A DNA stretch of 64,000 nucleotides from Prunus persica (Eukaryota; Streptophyta; Magnoliopsida; Rosales; Rosaceae): assembly GCF_000346465.2 (NCBI RefSeq), contig NC_034009.1, positions 8,031,251-8,095,250 on the forward strand, given 5' to 3'. The notes beneath the pieces were generated by a model. It made no database searches and was not told where the DNA came from. It saw nothing but the letters and a program-made list of their open reading frames with translations. Below, piece after piece: positions 1-12,532 of this stretch (its first letter is position 1; each line of letters opens with the position of its first letter). The position numbers were made by a program, and so were the translations under genes.

Positions 1-355
1 ATTTGTGTACTCTATTATTTTAGGTTACACTTACTATCTATTCGTCACGATATTCATTCAAATAAAATGTAATGTACTTTATTTTATATGAAAAGTTTGA
101 TAAATATGAAGAAAATTGAGAATCAAGGGTTGAGTTCTCTTGGGTGTATATTGATAATAAGAGCCACGCAATTCCGTTTCGATAAACTACCTTGCTTAAA
201 TAACAGCTATCTCGCATTATTCACAAAAACAAAACTTGTATTAGATTCAGCAACAAGAAAACAAAAAAAGAAATAGAAAAAATATAAATAAATAAATAAA
301 AACCAACAAAAACAACAATTGAAGAGAAATGGAAGAATCAAATTGATAGTAAAAA
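1..355. other. AT-rich intergenic DNA
   Basis: No gene or repeat boundary is recognised. The 62-codon open frame at 88 has low-complexity, lysine-rich composition and no family resemblance. Confidence 0.5.
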
Positions 356-705
356 AGGAGATTCACTATTATACCCAATATAGGGGCCCAAATTATAAAA
401 ATACTTCATATGAATAGACTTTAGAAACACACCTAAAGCCCATTTACAACATAACAAAGAGGCTTTTAACTTCTTATAAATTACAAAACTGTCATCAATT
501 TCTTAAAACAAACTCAACCCTAAAATCTCATAAAAGTACCCAAAACACTCAATAGGGCATTAAAGTAATTTAATAATCAATATTAAATTCAATAAGGCCA
601 GCTGTCATTTTTTTGAGTTTTTTTGGGTTTGTTTATAGAAATTCAATAGTGTAGGGTTTATTTATAATATTAGTGCTAAGAATGGGTATATCATTATATA
701 TCTCT
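356..705. mobile_element. 350-bp MITE, copy 1 (8-9 bp target duplication)
   Basis: This is one of two near-identical dispersed copies; the other is at 12182-12532 in the same orientation. The ends are imperfect inverted repeats: AGGAGATTCACTATTATACC at the left, and AGAGATATATAATGATATAC on the complement of the right end. The element is flanked by the direct repeat agtaaaaa (348-355 and 706-713). A further shared t makes 9 bp equally possible. There is no coding capacity. The TSD length fits a hAT- or Mutator-derived MITE. The two copies differ by scattered substitutions, so neither is brand new. Confidence 0.85.
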
Positions 706-1135
706 AGTAAAAACCCTAGAAATTAAAGAGAAAGAGGAATAAATGAAATTGAAAAGAAATAAACATAATATACCTCTTACCTGAGTCTTGTGGCTTCTCA
801 GGAGTGCACTTAAATTGATCCAACATGGGAAAAATACAGGAAGAATATAAGAGAAGGAGATGAGTGAGCTATGTGAAAGAGATGGCATAAAGAAGTAAAG
901 GGATGGGAAGGAGAAGACGCACGAAGAGAAGAGAGGGTGTGAAAATAGATTGGGGTATTTTCAGAAGTTTGTAAATTTCATTAAAACCCAGAGCCTCCTC
1001 AAATGTGATTGTTGCATAATCAGAACATGAGTTGCTTTCCCAATGCCTAAGTCAGATCTTTTCCTAAAAAGGATCAAAAGGTATTGTACTTAAGTCTAGA
1101 GAGATTTCCAATTACCATTTTGGTGTAAAGTACTC
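706..1135. other. Intergenic DNA, nothing recognised
   Basis: Purine-rich DNA (many gaagag/gagaag runs around 720-950). No supported gene or repeat boundary is visible. Confidence 0.4.
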
Positions 1136-2644
1136 CTTTTTATATTGGGAAGGAGGTGCCCTCTTTTTGTTCTCTTTCAATGTAGGACTCTTGCACCTAT
1201 GATGATGTGGCATCTTTAGAATGGACAGTCGATGAGATCTTGGCAGGGCACCTCTTGGGACCGAGCTCAGTGGGCCTCGCTGCTGATGTTTAGGCCTTTC
1301 TCAAGACGCGAAACATTGGTCTAGTACGTGAGGCCTCAGTTTGGTCGTTACATGGTGTTGAGGCCCAAAAAATCAACGGCTCGGCCCAACGCAATGCCTT
1401 ATTAAGAAAAGACTCGATTTGGGGCACGCGAAAATTCGTCATTCACGCTCACAAGAGTCATGACCCAAGTGCCATGCCAAATAAATATGCAATATGTCAT
1501 GCTAAAAGTTACGAGCCCAAGCTAATTATCCCGTCATGCATCATATCTCTCTTCAAAGACGATAAAATTCAAGCACGCCAATTGGCATGTCATGCCAAGC
1601 AGGAAATCATTATTTCACACCTAGCCATGCTACTACAAGTTTAAGTGGGCCCAAGCCACGCAAATGCCCGGGGCTTGCTTGAGTGGGTTGTGGTATGGAT
1701 GGTAACGAGCTTTCATAAGGCTCATTGATGAGCCGAGAAATGGAAGTTTTGGGCTACTTGGGAGCCCCAAAACTCAGCCTATTAATGAGCCCAAATATGT
1801 TGGTAAGCATAAAAGAGAAAAAAAAAAGCCCAAATACCCTAGAAAATTAGCCCATCACTTAAGGAAATTAGCCCATGTCCTTAATGGGCTAACTCATCAT
1901 TTTAGCAAGGCCTAAGCAAGCGAAGCAAAATATCTATAGTCTCTAGCGCTTAGCTGGAAACATGAACCATGATGAAAAGCCAAAATGTCTATGTCTGTAA
2001 GCTACTGAGAGGCTCCAGCACATGGGCATAGCAAACTTCAAAGAAGAATATTCAAAGATCCAAAGGATAATAGCGTGCACAGATTGCTAGGAGGAGGGGC
2101 ACCCTTCAAGCCAGCGTACATACCCATTTCTTTCCCCCCATCAGATCTAGCCATGAAAGAAAGAAGAAAGAAAAAGGGGGATGGTTGAGAATGGGAGTCC
2201 CCCCACTGAAACAGCCGCAGGAAAAGCCTATAGCTCCTAAAAATCCCTGTTTTTGTGCAATTGGGCAGAAAGAAATTTCACCAAAAATGAGTGAATGGAA
2301 AGAAGCAAAGGAAAAGTGGGAGAGGATTGACAGAATTAGGGTTCTAAGTGCTTATAAAAGGGAGCTTCATCTACCCAGCAAAAACCATCATCCAGAGTGC
2401 GACCAATCTTTGTCAAGCAACTGAAAATTCACTCAAACTACACCCACTACTTCACCACTAGCTACAACACACATCTGGAGAGCAAACTTTATCTATTACA
2501 TCTGAAACCTCTGCAATTTCGAGCCCCATCCTTCCATCTCTCCCCATTTTTCCTTTTGGTAAACTGTTCCAAAGCTTGACAGAGTTTTCGTCAAGCTACC
2601 GGAAACAACTCAACACACCAATTATTTCCCTCATCTTTCTCCCC

Positions 2645-2698
<54 letters not shown>

Positions 2699-2900
2699 TT
2701 TCAACAAACCCTCTTCGAATCCCTTCCCCCTTTCCTTAGAACCCCTGTCTTTCATAAGAACTCACAGCTCTCTCTCTCTCTCTCTCTCTGTGTTTATGCT
2801 AAATACATGATTGCTTTACTTCCATGCCACAAGCCTCTCAGGCTAAGCTAAGAATCTACCCATACGCAGTTGTTGTTTTTGTTAGTGAAGATAACCAGGA
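1136..2900 (+). mobile_element. LTR-retrotransposon-like non-coding block
   Basis: A GC-richer block unlike its AT-rich flanks. It has a TATA-like motif (cttataaaaggg, about 2350) followed by a leader-like sequence and CT microsatellites at about 2648-2700 and 2769-2790. This is what U3/R regions of plant LTR elements look like. No gag or pol reading frame, primer-binding site or paired LTR could be identified, so the family and limits are unresolved. The open frames across the CT repeats are low-complexity artefacts. Confidence 0.35.
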
Positions 2901-3480
2901 TGTTTCCTAAGGCTTCACTACCCTTTCAAAGTATTCTTGGGGCTTGATTCTTGAACTCAGGCACATGAGGTAATTTCACATGTTTCTCTTTTCGGCAGCT
3001 CAAGCCCATTCGTCAGGCTGCTGGAATAAAAAGACCCCTCACACATGGACATGTGCAGCATGGGCTTGTCTCGATCGAGCATAGGAAATCCTAGAAGAGG
3101 TCGTGTTTGGGTTTTTGGAGAGGGCAAGTCACTTCCTTAAGTTAACTGGGCCTAAATCTGTATTAGGCTTTGAAAGGTAGGCCCAAGAGACATTTTGGAT
3201 ATAACAGTAACTATGGATGCTGACTTCCCAATCCTTCATCCCAACCATAATCCCCACATTTCTTTCTTTTTCTCTTTCATTCTCTTTTTTAAGAAAGAAG
3301 TTGGGGGCTTGTTGAAGAAGAAGAGAATATTGGGTCTCGTTAATTTCGGGATTTCGTACTTTAAAACGATTTCTAGAGAAAGAGATAGGGGAAATGGAAG
3401 AAGACCTTTTGTAAAATTATTAATTTTGAACCAATATATCTCGATGTAACCACAAAACCATAAAACCATAAAATAAAATT
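2901..3480. other. Intergenic DNA
   Basis: No supported gene. It may belong to one of the flanking LTR-like blocks. Confidence 0.3.
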
Positions 3481-5160
3481 GTTTGGGCCCAAATTCGGCA
3501 CGCCCAAGACCAAAAGACATGCCCATGATAAAATTGCCTGCCCAGTCCAGAGACTTAAGAAAAAAAACAAAAATAAGATCCAGACAGTTTGGGCTTCACA
3601 CCAAGAATGTTGGAAATAAAGCCTCAGCCCAAAGAAAGCCCAAATGTGGAAACTCTCGAAATAGGCTTCAAAGATCAGCCCGTAATTTTTGTTAGGTTCA
3701 AACCCAAAGGATCAAAGACACACCCACGTGATTGCCTCAACTTTGGAAAAGTCAGCAATTCCAACTAAAGTTTAAAAATGTGAGAGGGACGTCTCTGAAA
3801 CACCGCCAATTGAAGATCAAAAACCCATCTGTGTTCGAGATTTTGCTACAAATCAATACACCATCTCCCAAGGAATTCACGGATCACGCCTTCTAAGTTA
3901 GAACGGGAAACAGGGAACCACTCAGAAAGTACAAAAGAAAAAGAGCCAAACCGCCATAAAAAGCCCACACAGACGGTGGCGTTGGTTGAATTAGAAAGCT
4001 GCCACCCAGGAAACCAGGGAAGGGACTGTTTTTAGGAGGTGACTGCTCAGAACCTATCTGCCTTGATTGATAAGAAACCCTTCTTACTTTACATTATAAG
4101 AGATCTTTTTGCCGCCCATTATTTAGAATTAAGAATTACCTCCTTAAGAGGGTCTCTTATAAAAACGAAAGTAGGCAAAGAAACAAAGGACACTCAATTC
4201 ATCAATCAATCAAAAAAAAACAAACAAGAAAAAGCTCACTTGGATCCCAAGAGAAAAACAGCTTTAGATCAGAATTCCAAAGTTCAGACTTAGAAAATAA
4301 GTCTTCTGAAAACGAGATCCCTCTCGTTACAAATTTGGTTCAGCAAAAGCCAAGACAAACATAGTTTGAGTTTTCACAAATATGAAAACCTCAACAAATT
4401 TTACAGCATAGTTCCAGCTTGCTAAATCCTCGAGAATAGCCACTTCTGTCCCTTCAAACTGAAGAAGCTGCAGTTCTGCCCGCTCAAAAGTCTCCCAAGG
4501 CTTGAAGTAGATTGAAGCTCTGCCAAAATTGAACTTTGGTATCGATTTACGGCTGAAGCCAAGCAGCCAAAGTTGTTGACAGCACAGTCCAGCACAGACA
4601 TACCCAGTCCAGCCCGGATCAGAAGTTTCTACCCAGGCAGAAATGGGATTCCAGCCATCTTTTTGTCTTTCTAGAGTTGATTTCTCCCTTCTTAATTTTG
4701 TAAAAGGCAGTTCTGCCTGAAACAGTCTATTTTATTATTATCTATTCTGGCCAGAACAACCATTTAATACTGAGATAAATTATGAAAGTCCTCACCAGTC
4801 TGAGGCAAGAAAAGAACTTACTTGGGAGATATTCCTCACCCAAATTCACAATCATTTGTTTTAGAAGTCAGTAACTTGAGGCGCAAGTTATCCATTCTAA
4901 AAATAAGTCTGCTAGAATTTACATTGCTAGCAGTGGCACGCTTACACACCAAAGAAAGCTGACTTGTCGACCAACAAGTGGTCTCCAAGCCAGTGGAGAA
5001 CTTCGCCCTTCCACCTCAGGAGTAAACACGAAAACGGATGAACAAAAATAAAACTGCGTGATTATTCAGGATTCGTGCTTTCTCCTTCAAGTTGACTCTC
5101 TCTTTCTCTCTTCCTCTCTCTCTCTCTACCCCCAACCCCATTCATGCTTAAGCCAAAAAT
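3481..5160 (+). mobile_element. Second LTR-like non-coding block
   Basis: Composition and word content differ from the flanks. A TATA-like motif (tcttataaaaacg, about 4153) is followed by a leader-like A-rich stretch. No gag, pol or terminal repeats could be paired, so this is either a solo-LTR/LARD fragment or another repeat. A short CT-rich tract lies near 5095-5125. Confidence 0.3.
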
Positions 5161-5649
5161 CGCTCTTATTCATCAGTTACCCATACCCATGAGAGAAATA
5201 TTCAGTCCCAATATGTAAATTTTTTCATTTTTATAATTTGTTTTTTTGTCATTTTTTAGGGAGGGGAATGGGGAAGTATTATATGGGGTTGCCTCAAGAT
5301 TATCTCCTACATGAATCAAGCCCGAGTGCACTTGAGGGGAGGGAAAGAGTTTGGCCCACTTTTTCAGTGCGGTGCCACCCCATGTGCATTTTATTTTATT
5401 TTATTCATTTTTAAATTTTGTGCAAGACATTTATGAATTTAACATAAAATTAACAGAGTTGACGGAAATGACCAATAGTGCAACTCACAATCTAATTGGA
5501 CAGAGACGAAATTGTAACACGGGGTATAGTTAGGGCCCATTACAACAATTAAGCCAAACAAAAACAACTTGACAATTGTTAGAGATGCTATTGTCATAGG
5601 CACAGTAGCGGGCCTGCAGGTACAATTTGGGCACAAACTCAAAGACCTT
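5161..5649. other. Intergenic DNA
   Basis: AT-rich sequence without a recognisable gene. A short TTTTA tandem run lies at about 5390-5410. Confidence 0.3.
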
Positions 5650-5869
5650 GTTTGGTTTGCGGAAAAGATTTGACGGGAAATAATTTCCCATGTCATTTCC
5701 CAAAGGATGGGAAATGGAAGATTCATTTATCATGTTTGGTAATGTTGGAAAATAACCAGAAAATACCACTTTATTTTCTTACCCATATTTGGCTTGCGTA
5801 TGAATGTAAAACAAAGCTTGTTTAATTTTCCAATTATACCCATATTAGATAAAATAAAAAAAGGAGAGT

Positions 5870-6018
5870 ATGCTACTCTTACCACATCAATTAAAAAATG
5901 TCAATAAATCATAAAAGAAAAGAAAATGTTAAATTAATTTAATTGATGTGGTTGTCCACCTCATTTGTCATATAAGGTAGTATGAGAATGTGGTATACAA
6001 ATGTGGTAAGAGTAGCAT
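5870..6018. mobile_element. 149-bp MITE with perfect 18-bp inverted ends
   Basis: ATGCTACTCTTACCACAT at 5870-5887 is the exact reverse complement of 6001-6018. An inner pair (accacatcaatt 5881-5892 and aattgatgtggt 5941-5952) is also inverted, so two alternative stems are possible. It is non-coding and nested in the larger 5650-6868 structure. Confidence 0.7.
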
Positions 6019-6061
6019 TATTAAAAAAATAATGCATTTAATGCTATATTGAAATTTAAAA

Positions 6062-6668
6062 GAGTGATGCTATTTCCACCTCCTGTCCTATTTCCCCACC
6101 TACCTTATCTTCAAAATTTTAAAGACAAATTTACCCCTTTGTAAAATACTTCTAAGAACTTAGGGGAAAAACCCTAAACTCACATAACTTACCTATTCTA
6201 CCATTTTTATTGACCAAAAAAAACCTATTCTACCATTTGACAATATATATTTGTAATACCCACATTTCTCTTTCTAGCCTCAACCTTCATTCCCCATCGC
6301 AACCATTGGCGTCGTCAACAATGTTGGCACCTGCATCCCTCTCCCCCTCCTACATTAGGGTCCTCATCGTCTCTCTCTCCTCAATGGCTGTCTCTTTCTC
6401 TCATTCATCTCCCCATCACTTTTCCCTCTTCCGTGCCGGCAACGATAGAGCTCGGTGACCTTGTCGGCCTTCAAATTTGAGGAGTCTGATATCATATCTA
6501 GAGGCCCGTGACCTTATCGTCCCACATCGTTGATGGTGCCAATAAAGAGAAAGAGAGGGAGAGAAGAGAGAAAGAGAGAGCCGTTGAGTAGAGAGAGAAA
6601 AATAGATGTTTTGAGTTGCAAGGGAAGAGAGGGAGAATAGGACATAGGTTAGAAATAGCAGCACTCAT
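6062..6668. mobile_element. 607-bp inverted-repeat element
   Basis: The left end (gagtgatgctatttccacc, 6062) matches the complement of the right end (gagtgctgctatttctaacc, ending 6668). The similarity continues about 35 bp, including tcctatt and a following tccc. The interior has CT-rich and GA-rich arms. The open frames at 6210-6458 (+) and 6416-6664 (-) are low-complexity and not credible genes. The target duplication is unclear. Confidence 0.6.
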
Positions 6669-7040
6669 TCTAAATTGTTAATGAGACAAAATGATCATGA
6701 AAAATATGCATTTGTTATTGCCTTAATTTCCAAGGTAAAATGAAACCCATAGGGTGGAGGGTTGCAATTTCCTCCTATGTTTCCATGTACCAACGAAGCA
6801 ACCGTCTCATGTCCTATTTTTGGACTTATCACACATTCTTAAACCCCATTTACCATCAACCAAACGGGCCCAAAAGGTAGAGGGCCGTAATAATGAGCAA
6901 AAAAATTATGGTCACAAATAAAATAGGAAACAATAAAGTTGGGATCAGTTCACTTTTCTTCCACGGCGTCGGCAGAGTTCTCTGTTAGGAAGCGTTTGCT
7001 TCCAGAGTTGCTGCAGTACTGAAGCAATACATCTCACAAT

Positions 7041-8194
7041 ATGAGTGGCGCCATTAACGGTACTCTCTCTCTCTCCTTGCATTCTGTTTGGTCGCTGAGA
7101 AAAACTAAACTAATACACTTGAACAAAGTTATTTCTTCCCATGCGCATTTTCTCAGCAGCCAAACAAACTAAACACACTTCAATCTCTCAAATTTCCGTA
7201 CTGCAAACTGCAATCTCTGATTCTCCTTCTCTCTGCAGATGCCACCTCGCCTTCCGCCCTCTCTGACAAATCGGCGAAGATCTTCGTCGCCGGTCACCGC
7301 GGACTTGTTGGCTCCGCCATCGTCCGCAAGCTCCAAGCCCTAGGGTTCACCAACCTCGTCCTCCGTGGCCATGCCGAGCTGGACCTCACTCGCCAAAACG
7401 ACGTCGAGTCCTTCTTCGCCGTCGAAAAGCCCCAATTCGTCATCCTCGCCGCGGCAAAAGTTGGCGGCATTCACGCCAACAACACATACCCGGCTGATTT
7501 CATCGCCGTCAATCTCCAGATCCAGACCAATGTGATCGACGCCTCGTACCGATTCGGAGTCAAGAAGCTCTTGTTTCTCGGCTCCTCTTGTATTTACCCC
7601 AAGTTCGCGCCACAGCCTATCCCCGAAAGCGCATTGTTAACGGGCCCTCTGGAGCCCACAAATGAGTGGTATGCGATTGCCAAGATTGCCGGGATCAAGA
7701 TGTGCCAGGCTTACCGGATTCAGTACAATTGGGATGCGATTTCGGGGATGCCCACCAATTTGTATGGGCCACATGACAACTTTCACCCCGAGAATTCGCA
7801 CGTTTTGCCAGCATTGATGAGGCGGTTTCACGAGGCGAAGGTAAAGGGTGCGAAGGAGGTGGTGGTGTGGGGGTCTGGAAGCCCCTTGAGGGAGTTTTTG
7901 CACGTTGACGACCTAGCGGATGGGGTTGTGTTCTTGATGGAGAATTATAGTGGGCTAGAGCATGTCAATGTGGGTAGTGGCAAGGAGGTGACTATCAAGG
8001 AGTTGGCTGAGTTGGTGAAGGAAGTGGTTGGGTTTGAGGGTGAGCTTGTTTGGGACTCTTCCAAGCCTGATGGAACTCCGAGGAAGCTCATGGATAGCTC
8101 GAAGCTGGCGGGGTTGGGTTGGACCCCAAAGATCTCTCTCAAGGATGGTCTAGTTGATACCTATAAGTGGTACTTGGAGAATGTCAAGCAATGA
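7041..8194 (+). CDS. GER1: GDP-L-fucose synthase (GER1/2 type), 2 exons, 324 aa
   Basis: Catalyses the last steps of GDP-L-fucose synthesis in the cytosol: 3,5-epimerisation and NADPH-dependent 4-reduction of GDP-4-keto-6-deoxymannose. The product is the fucose donor for xyloglucan, RG-II, arabinogalactan proteins and N-glycans. Exons are 7041-7059 and 7239-8194; the intron begins GTACTC, ends CTGCAG, and splits an Asp codon. The start is the first ATG, giving MSGAIND then a short Ser/Ala-rich lead. The product is close to the usual plant length of about 310-325. Visible motifs are the Rossmann GxxGxxG (GHRGLVG, residues 25-31), Ser in GSSC (122-123) and the YxxxK pair (YAIAK, Tyr151/Lys155), which complete the SDR-type catalytic triad. 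The reading frame is intact. GER1 and GER2 paralogues cannot be told apart here, so the symbol is a family assignment. Confidence 0.95.
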
Positions 8195-9290
8195 TAATGC
8201 AGGTGATTGCATTGGATGTGATTTTTTTATTTATCATGCACTATTAGTTCTTATTATGTCATCATCCTGAACTTGTTATTGTTGTTACGTTAACATCAGG
8301 AGCCTACTTGGATGTTCATTCTGTATCATTTATGTGGAATAAATTATCTGTGAATTTCATTTGTTGTTTCAGAACTGAGTGAGCTATTGTTAATTGGAGC
8401 TATATTACAGAACCATTCTGAATGTTGTTTTAGTGCTTTTATTATATAAAATTGGTTTTGGTTAATGCTTGCTTGTTTTCACAAGATGGTGATTGGCAAC
8501 AATTTTTCTGTGTTTTTAATTGTTCCCAGTGTTGCTTGCTTGAATTTTTCAAATCTGGATTTACCACGTAAGGGGGCATAGGCTTACCCCTCAAATGCAT
8601 ATTCTATGTAAAAACAAGAAGAAAAAGAAAACTAGGAAGGAACAACCATGGAACGCAAATTAGAGAGAGAAATTTAATTAAATAAATAAAATTATTTGGT
8701 TTTGTGGTCATTTCAAGTCGGATGGTTATTTACTTTGATGATCCAACTCTTTACTAATTTTTATTATATAAAATTGATGTTGATCAATGCTTGCTTATTG
8801 GCTTTGCTGTTGTTTTTCGGAATTTCCATGTTGGCTAAATACACATGGATGGAAATTACTATGGAATCCTGTGATGCCAGACCATGTGTGGGATCATTTC
8901 ATAACATAAGTGTAGGCTAGAGAGTCTCGTAATTGCTACTTGTATGCCATCTAATTATTCACCACATGGGCCTTTGACCGTGGTCTGAAACACATCAATA
9001 TGGTTTCTTTTGTCATCAACCTTATTTTTGGCTATTTATTTTCACCTAGTATCTTATCATCGCAGGCGTTGTGCTACTTTGAAGTGGAATATAGTGAAAC
9101 CTGTACAATCATGCTCATGCTTTCCACATTCTGTGCAAATTATTTTCTCATCAGTGTCCTTAGTATTGAATAATTAGAGGTCCTTATGTGCTTATTAACT
9201 TCTTGTCTCTCCATTGACTAGAGAAGGATAGTCTTTCTTTATCACATGTTATACACTAGCATTGGTGTTGTAAAACATTGAACAATTGTT
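8195..9290. other. 3' flank of the GDP-fucose synthase gene
   Basis: The first few hundred bases are probably 3' UTR (T-rich, with aataaa at about 8338). Beyond that there is AT-rich DNA without a supported gene. Confidence 0.4.
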
Positions 9291-10660
9291 TGATGCAGGA
9301 CAAATGGGAGAGAATATGTAGAAAAGATTGATGCATGTTCATGATTGCTGTAAGATCAATAGGGGAACTCTATGGAACAAGGAGAGAAAATTATAAATAA
9401 AAGCATAAAACTACCAGTATCACACGAGTAGGGTTATAGGAATCACTCCTATCCTAGAGGCCTTACGCATCACACCTAGGGTTAGGTTGAATCACACAAA
9501 CCTAGAGGGAAGCAAAGCTCTGAGAAGATTATTCAATCATCAAACTCTCTCTAAAGCTAAGAAAAACCCTAGGTGATGACAACACTAAAATGCCCCTAAC
9601 TCACATATCGCTAAAATCAAAAGAGTCTAGAAAAAGCATAAGAGAAACCTTGGATAAATTAATATATATAAAAAACACCATACTGAAGTAAACTCAACTC
9701 AAGTCCAATTATGTAATATCCCAAATAGACCCAACATTATCCGACATGATCCGAATTAGGGTTTGAGACTTAGCGCTCCCTTTATTATTCCTGGGATAAG
9801 CTTCTAAGGTTTGCTGCCACTTATGTTCCACATCGTTGTTTTTGTTTTGTGACGTCACGATAACATATTGGTCCACTTTTGTTTTATTTCGTTCTTTGTA
9901 TTGCGAAAACTGTTTCTTATGAATTCTCTGTCTCTATTAAGATACACGGCTAGGCTTGTGTTTCAGCCTAGGGGTTTCCTTTATCTGAAATTTATGAAAA
10001 AAGCGTCATCACATTGTACACTTCTTATCCGAAAAAGAAAAAAGCATTGGATATGCATTCTAATATGTAGCTTTTGGCATTATTTTTGGTATTTGTAGTC
10101 TTGTAAACTATTCTAGCTCTATAAACCAGAAATAGAGAGCTTAAGTAATATGATATATGGAGAGATTATAATCATTCTGGTTTGAAATTGTTTCTGGTAT
10201 GGAAATCATTAGATGGAAAGGATTTTTACATTATGGGTTATCGCCTCTTGATATCGTTGGAGATTTGGGTAGGTTGTGTAATGATGAAGAAAGTGATTCA
10301 TTATTGACATCTAACTGTGAGGAATAATGTCTGTAGTAAATTGATGGGGTGAAATGAAAAATGTTTTGGTTGAAGTCTGTGTAAAGCCTCTGGATTGAGG
10401 AGACATATATGCAACATGTGGAAATCACGAGTAGAGCTTTGAACTCTTGCAGAAGTCATGTTTTAAGAGATTCGTCCTAGTTTGGGCCAGGATAAACTGT
10501 TATTGTGGGTTACAACTGAAATGATGCATAATTCTGGGTTGTCTTGGTTTCGATTCTGGATCAAGTGGGTTATTTTTGTGGTATATTAGCTCTGGCTCTA
10601 GAAGACCTGTTCTCTACAAAGCATGAGGACTTTATGGTATTTGAAACAAAATAATCCATT
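9291..10660. other. Intergenic DNA with possible LTR relic at 9390-9800
   Basis: The stretch from about 9390 to 9800 is rich in short ccctag-containing words and resembles an LTR remnant, but no ends, primer site or coding remains were found. The open frames at 9868 and 10231 have no recognisable family. Confidence 0.25.
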
Positions 10661-10679
10661 TTCTCCACATACATTTCCG

Positions 10680-10926
10680 TTTGCCTTTTAATCCTTTTTA
10701 ATCCATTTTGTTCTTTTTTGTTCTCCCTCTCCTATTCTACCCTTCCTTACATTAATTACTGGGTTGGGGAGATGGGGACGAGTGTGGTGGTTGGCATGTG
10801 GCTGACCTGCAGGCTTTTCTTTGCGTCCTTTTTTTTTCTTTTCTTTTTTTCTTTCTTGTTTTTGGACCGAAAGAGTAGAATAGGAAAGAGAAAAAACAAA
10901 AAGGAACAAAAATTGATTAAAAAGTT
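10680..10926. mobile_element. Inverted-repeat (MITE-like) element
   Basis: The segment at 10680-10746 is an imperfect reverse complement of 10866-10926; both contain tcctattctac on one strand. This gives arms of about 60 bp around a loop of about 120 bp. The two opposite open frames over it are palindrome artefacts. Target duplication not resolved. Confidence 0.55.
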
Positions 10927-11466
10927 TTAAAAAACAAAGGAAGTGTAAGTGCAGAAAAGGGAAGTGGGAAAATCACCTCCTAATAACCATCCATGACTCT
11001 TTTTCTTGCATGCACAAATGCAGCCTTATTCTAATATAAGAACCTGGTATGGTTCTTAGCAAGGTGCATTGTGATAACCAAATAGGTGTTGGTTCTTAGA
11101 CAATACGAATGGTGCACCCTCGTCCTTTGGAATCTTAATGGGTTTGAAATCCAAATTAGGTAAACTAATGTTTCCCAATGTTTATCTTTCCCATGGTTTG
11201 GGTGGGGATTATTTGCCTATACGATTGCCTGGAGAATTGGCGCGTTGCACAATCCTGATAATCTTGACATATTTAGGGTATGTTTGATACATTGTATTAG
11301 ACTCTAGATAAGAGTAAATAGTCGATGTCAGTTGTTTGGTGTCAACTTGTATTATTTAATTACTCTTTACTCGACTAATTAATACAACATACACACACCG
11401 ATTTAGATAATGCACGCTTAATTATAAGATTAGGAAGGAAAAAAACACCCTCTACATTTCTTCTTT

Positions 11467-11467
<1 letters not shown>

Positions 11468-11510
<43 letters not shown>
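11468..11510. repeat. (CT)n microsatellite
   Basis: An uninterrupted CT dinucleotide run of about 20 units. It generates a spurious Arg/Glu-repeat open frame on the - strand. Confidence 0.95.
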
Positions 11511-12181
11511 GGGTTGATCAGCAGCTAATGAGTACTCTGACGAACCTCTAAGCCCAGCAGGTTGGCTCTTCCTCCAGCCCCTAATTAACGAAATAATCCA
11601 TTGTGCCATAGACATAGACTCAATCAAGTCGCCTCCTTTCCAACCACAGATTCTCACAATTTTGGTTCCCTTTCAGTTTTGATTGATGCCCATCTTAGTT
11701 TCAAGTATGCGTCGTTCAACGATAAAGAAATTCAGGTTTGGATATTCGATTGTGTAGGAAATTATTTACCACACAAATTGACAGATTTTTGATAGATTTG
11801 GTGGACGGTGGGTGTGGGCGTGTGGGTGGGGGCTGCTCATGTTCCAGATTGGGGGTTGGGTGTGTTAAGAAGATTTGGAGAGAGACTACAATTGAAAGAA
11901 ATCAAAAGGTGCTCCTGAAGCAAAAGACCTTATAGTAGAATTTGGTGAATTTGATAGTAGAGAAACATTAATTTCTATGGTTCTTGGTTGTGGTTCAATG
12001 CTCCCAATCGACAGGATAGGCCCTCCCAAGCGAAACATAATTGTATACATCCTTGATGATGGAATGGCATTGAAGATCCAGTTGATGATATAGAATTGCA
12101 TTGTAGTTTCATTTGTTTTTTTGGTAAATCAAGCATTGTAGTAGCAGGTATAGGATGTCAATACACCTCGATTAAATTAAA

Positions 12182-12532
12182 GGGAGATTCACTATTATAC
12201 CCAATATGGGGGCCCAAATTATAAAAATATCCTATATAAAATGGACTTTAGAAACACACCCAAAGCCCATTTACAACATAACAAAAAAGCTTTTAACTTC
12301 TTATAAATTACAAAACTGCCATCAATTTCTTAAAACAAGCCCAACCCCAAAATCTCATAAAAATACCCAAAACACTCAATAGGGCATCAAAGTAATTTAA
12401 TAATCAATATTAAATTCAATAAGGCCAGCTATCATTTTGTGGGTTTTTTTTGGGTTTGTTTATAGGAATTCAATTGTGTAGGGTTTATTTATAATATTAG
12501 TGCTAGAAATGGGTATATCACTAAATATCTCT
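12182..12532. mobile_element. 351-bp MITE, copy 2
   Basis: Second copy of the 356-705 element, same orientation, highly similar along its full length. It is flanked by its own target duplication aaattaaa (12174-12181 and 12533-12540), which proves independent insertion rather than segmental duplication. Non-coding. Confidence 0.9.

Larger units (their letters stand above)
5650..6868. mobile_element. Possible outer hAT-like element hosting two nested MITEs
   Basis: The left end (ccttgtttggtttgcggaaa, about 5648) and the complement of the right end (cccgtttggttgatggtaaa, ending about 6872) are imperfect inverted repeats. They share the gtttggtt motif common at ends of plant hAT-type elements. 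No clean target duplication was found and the limits are approximate. The interior is occupied by two further inverted-repeat elements (5870-6018 and 6062-6668). Confidence 0.35.

Noticed and set aside
11430..11657. Arg/Glu-repeat proteins (also at 17652, 20219, 26011, 57533, 60200)
   Set aside because: Translations of CT/GA microsatellites.
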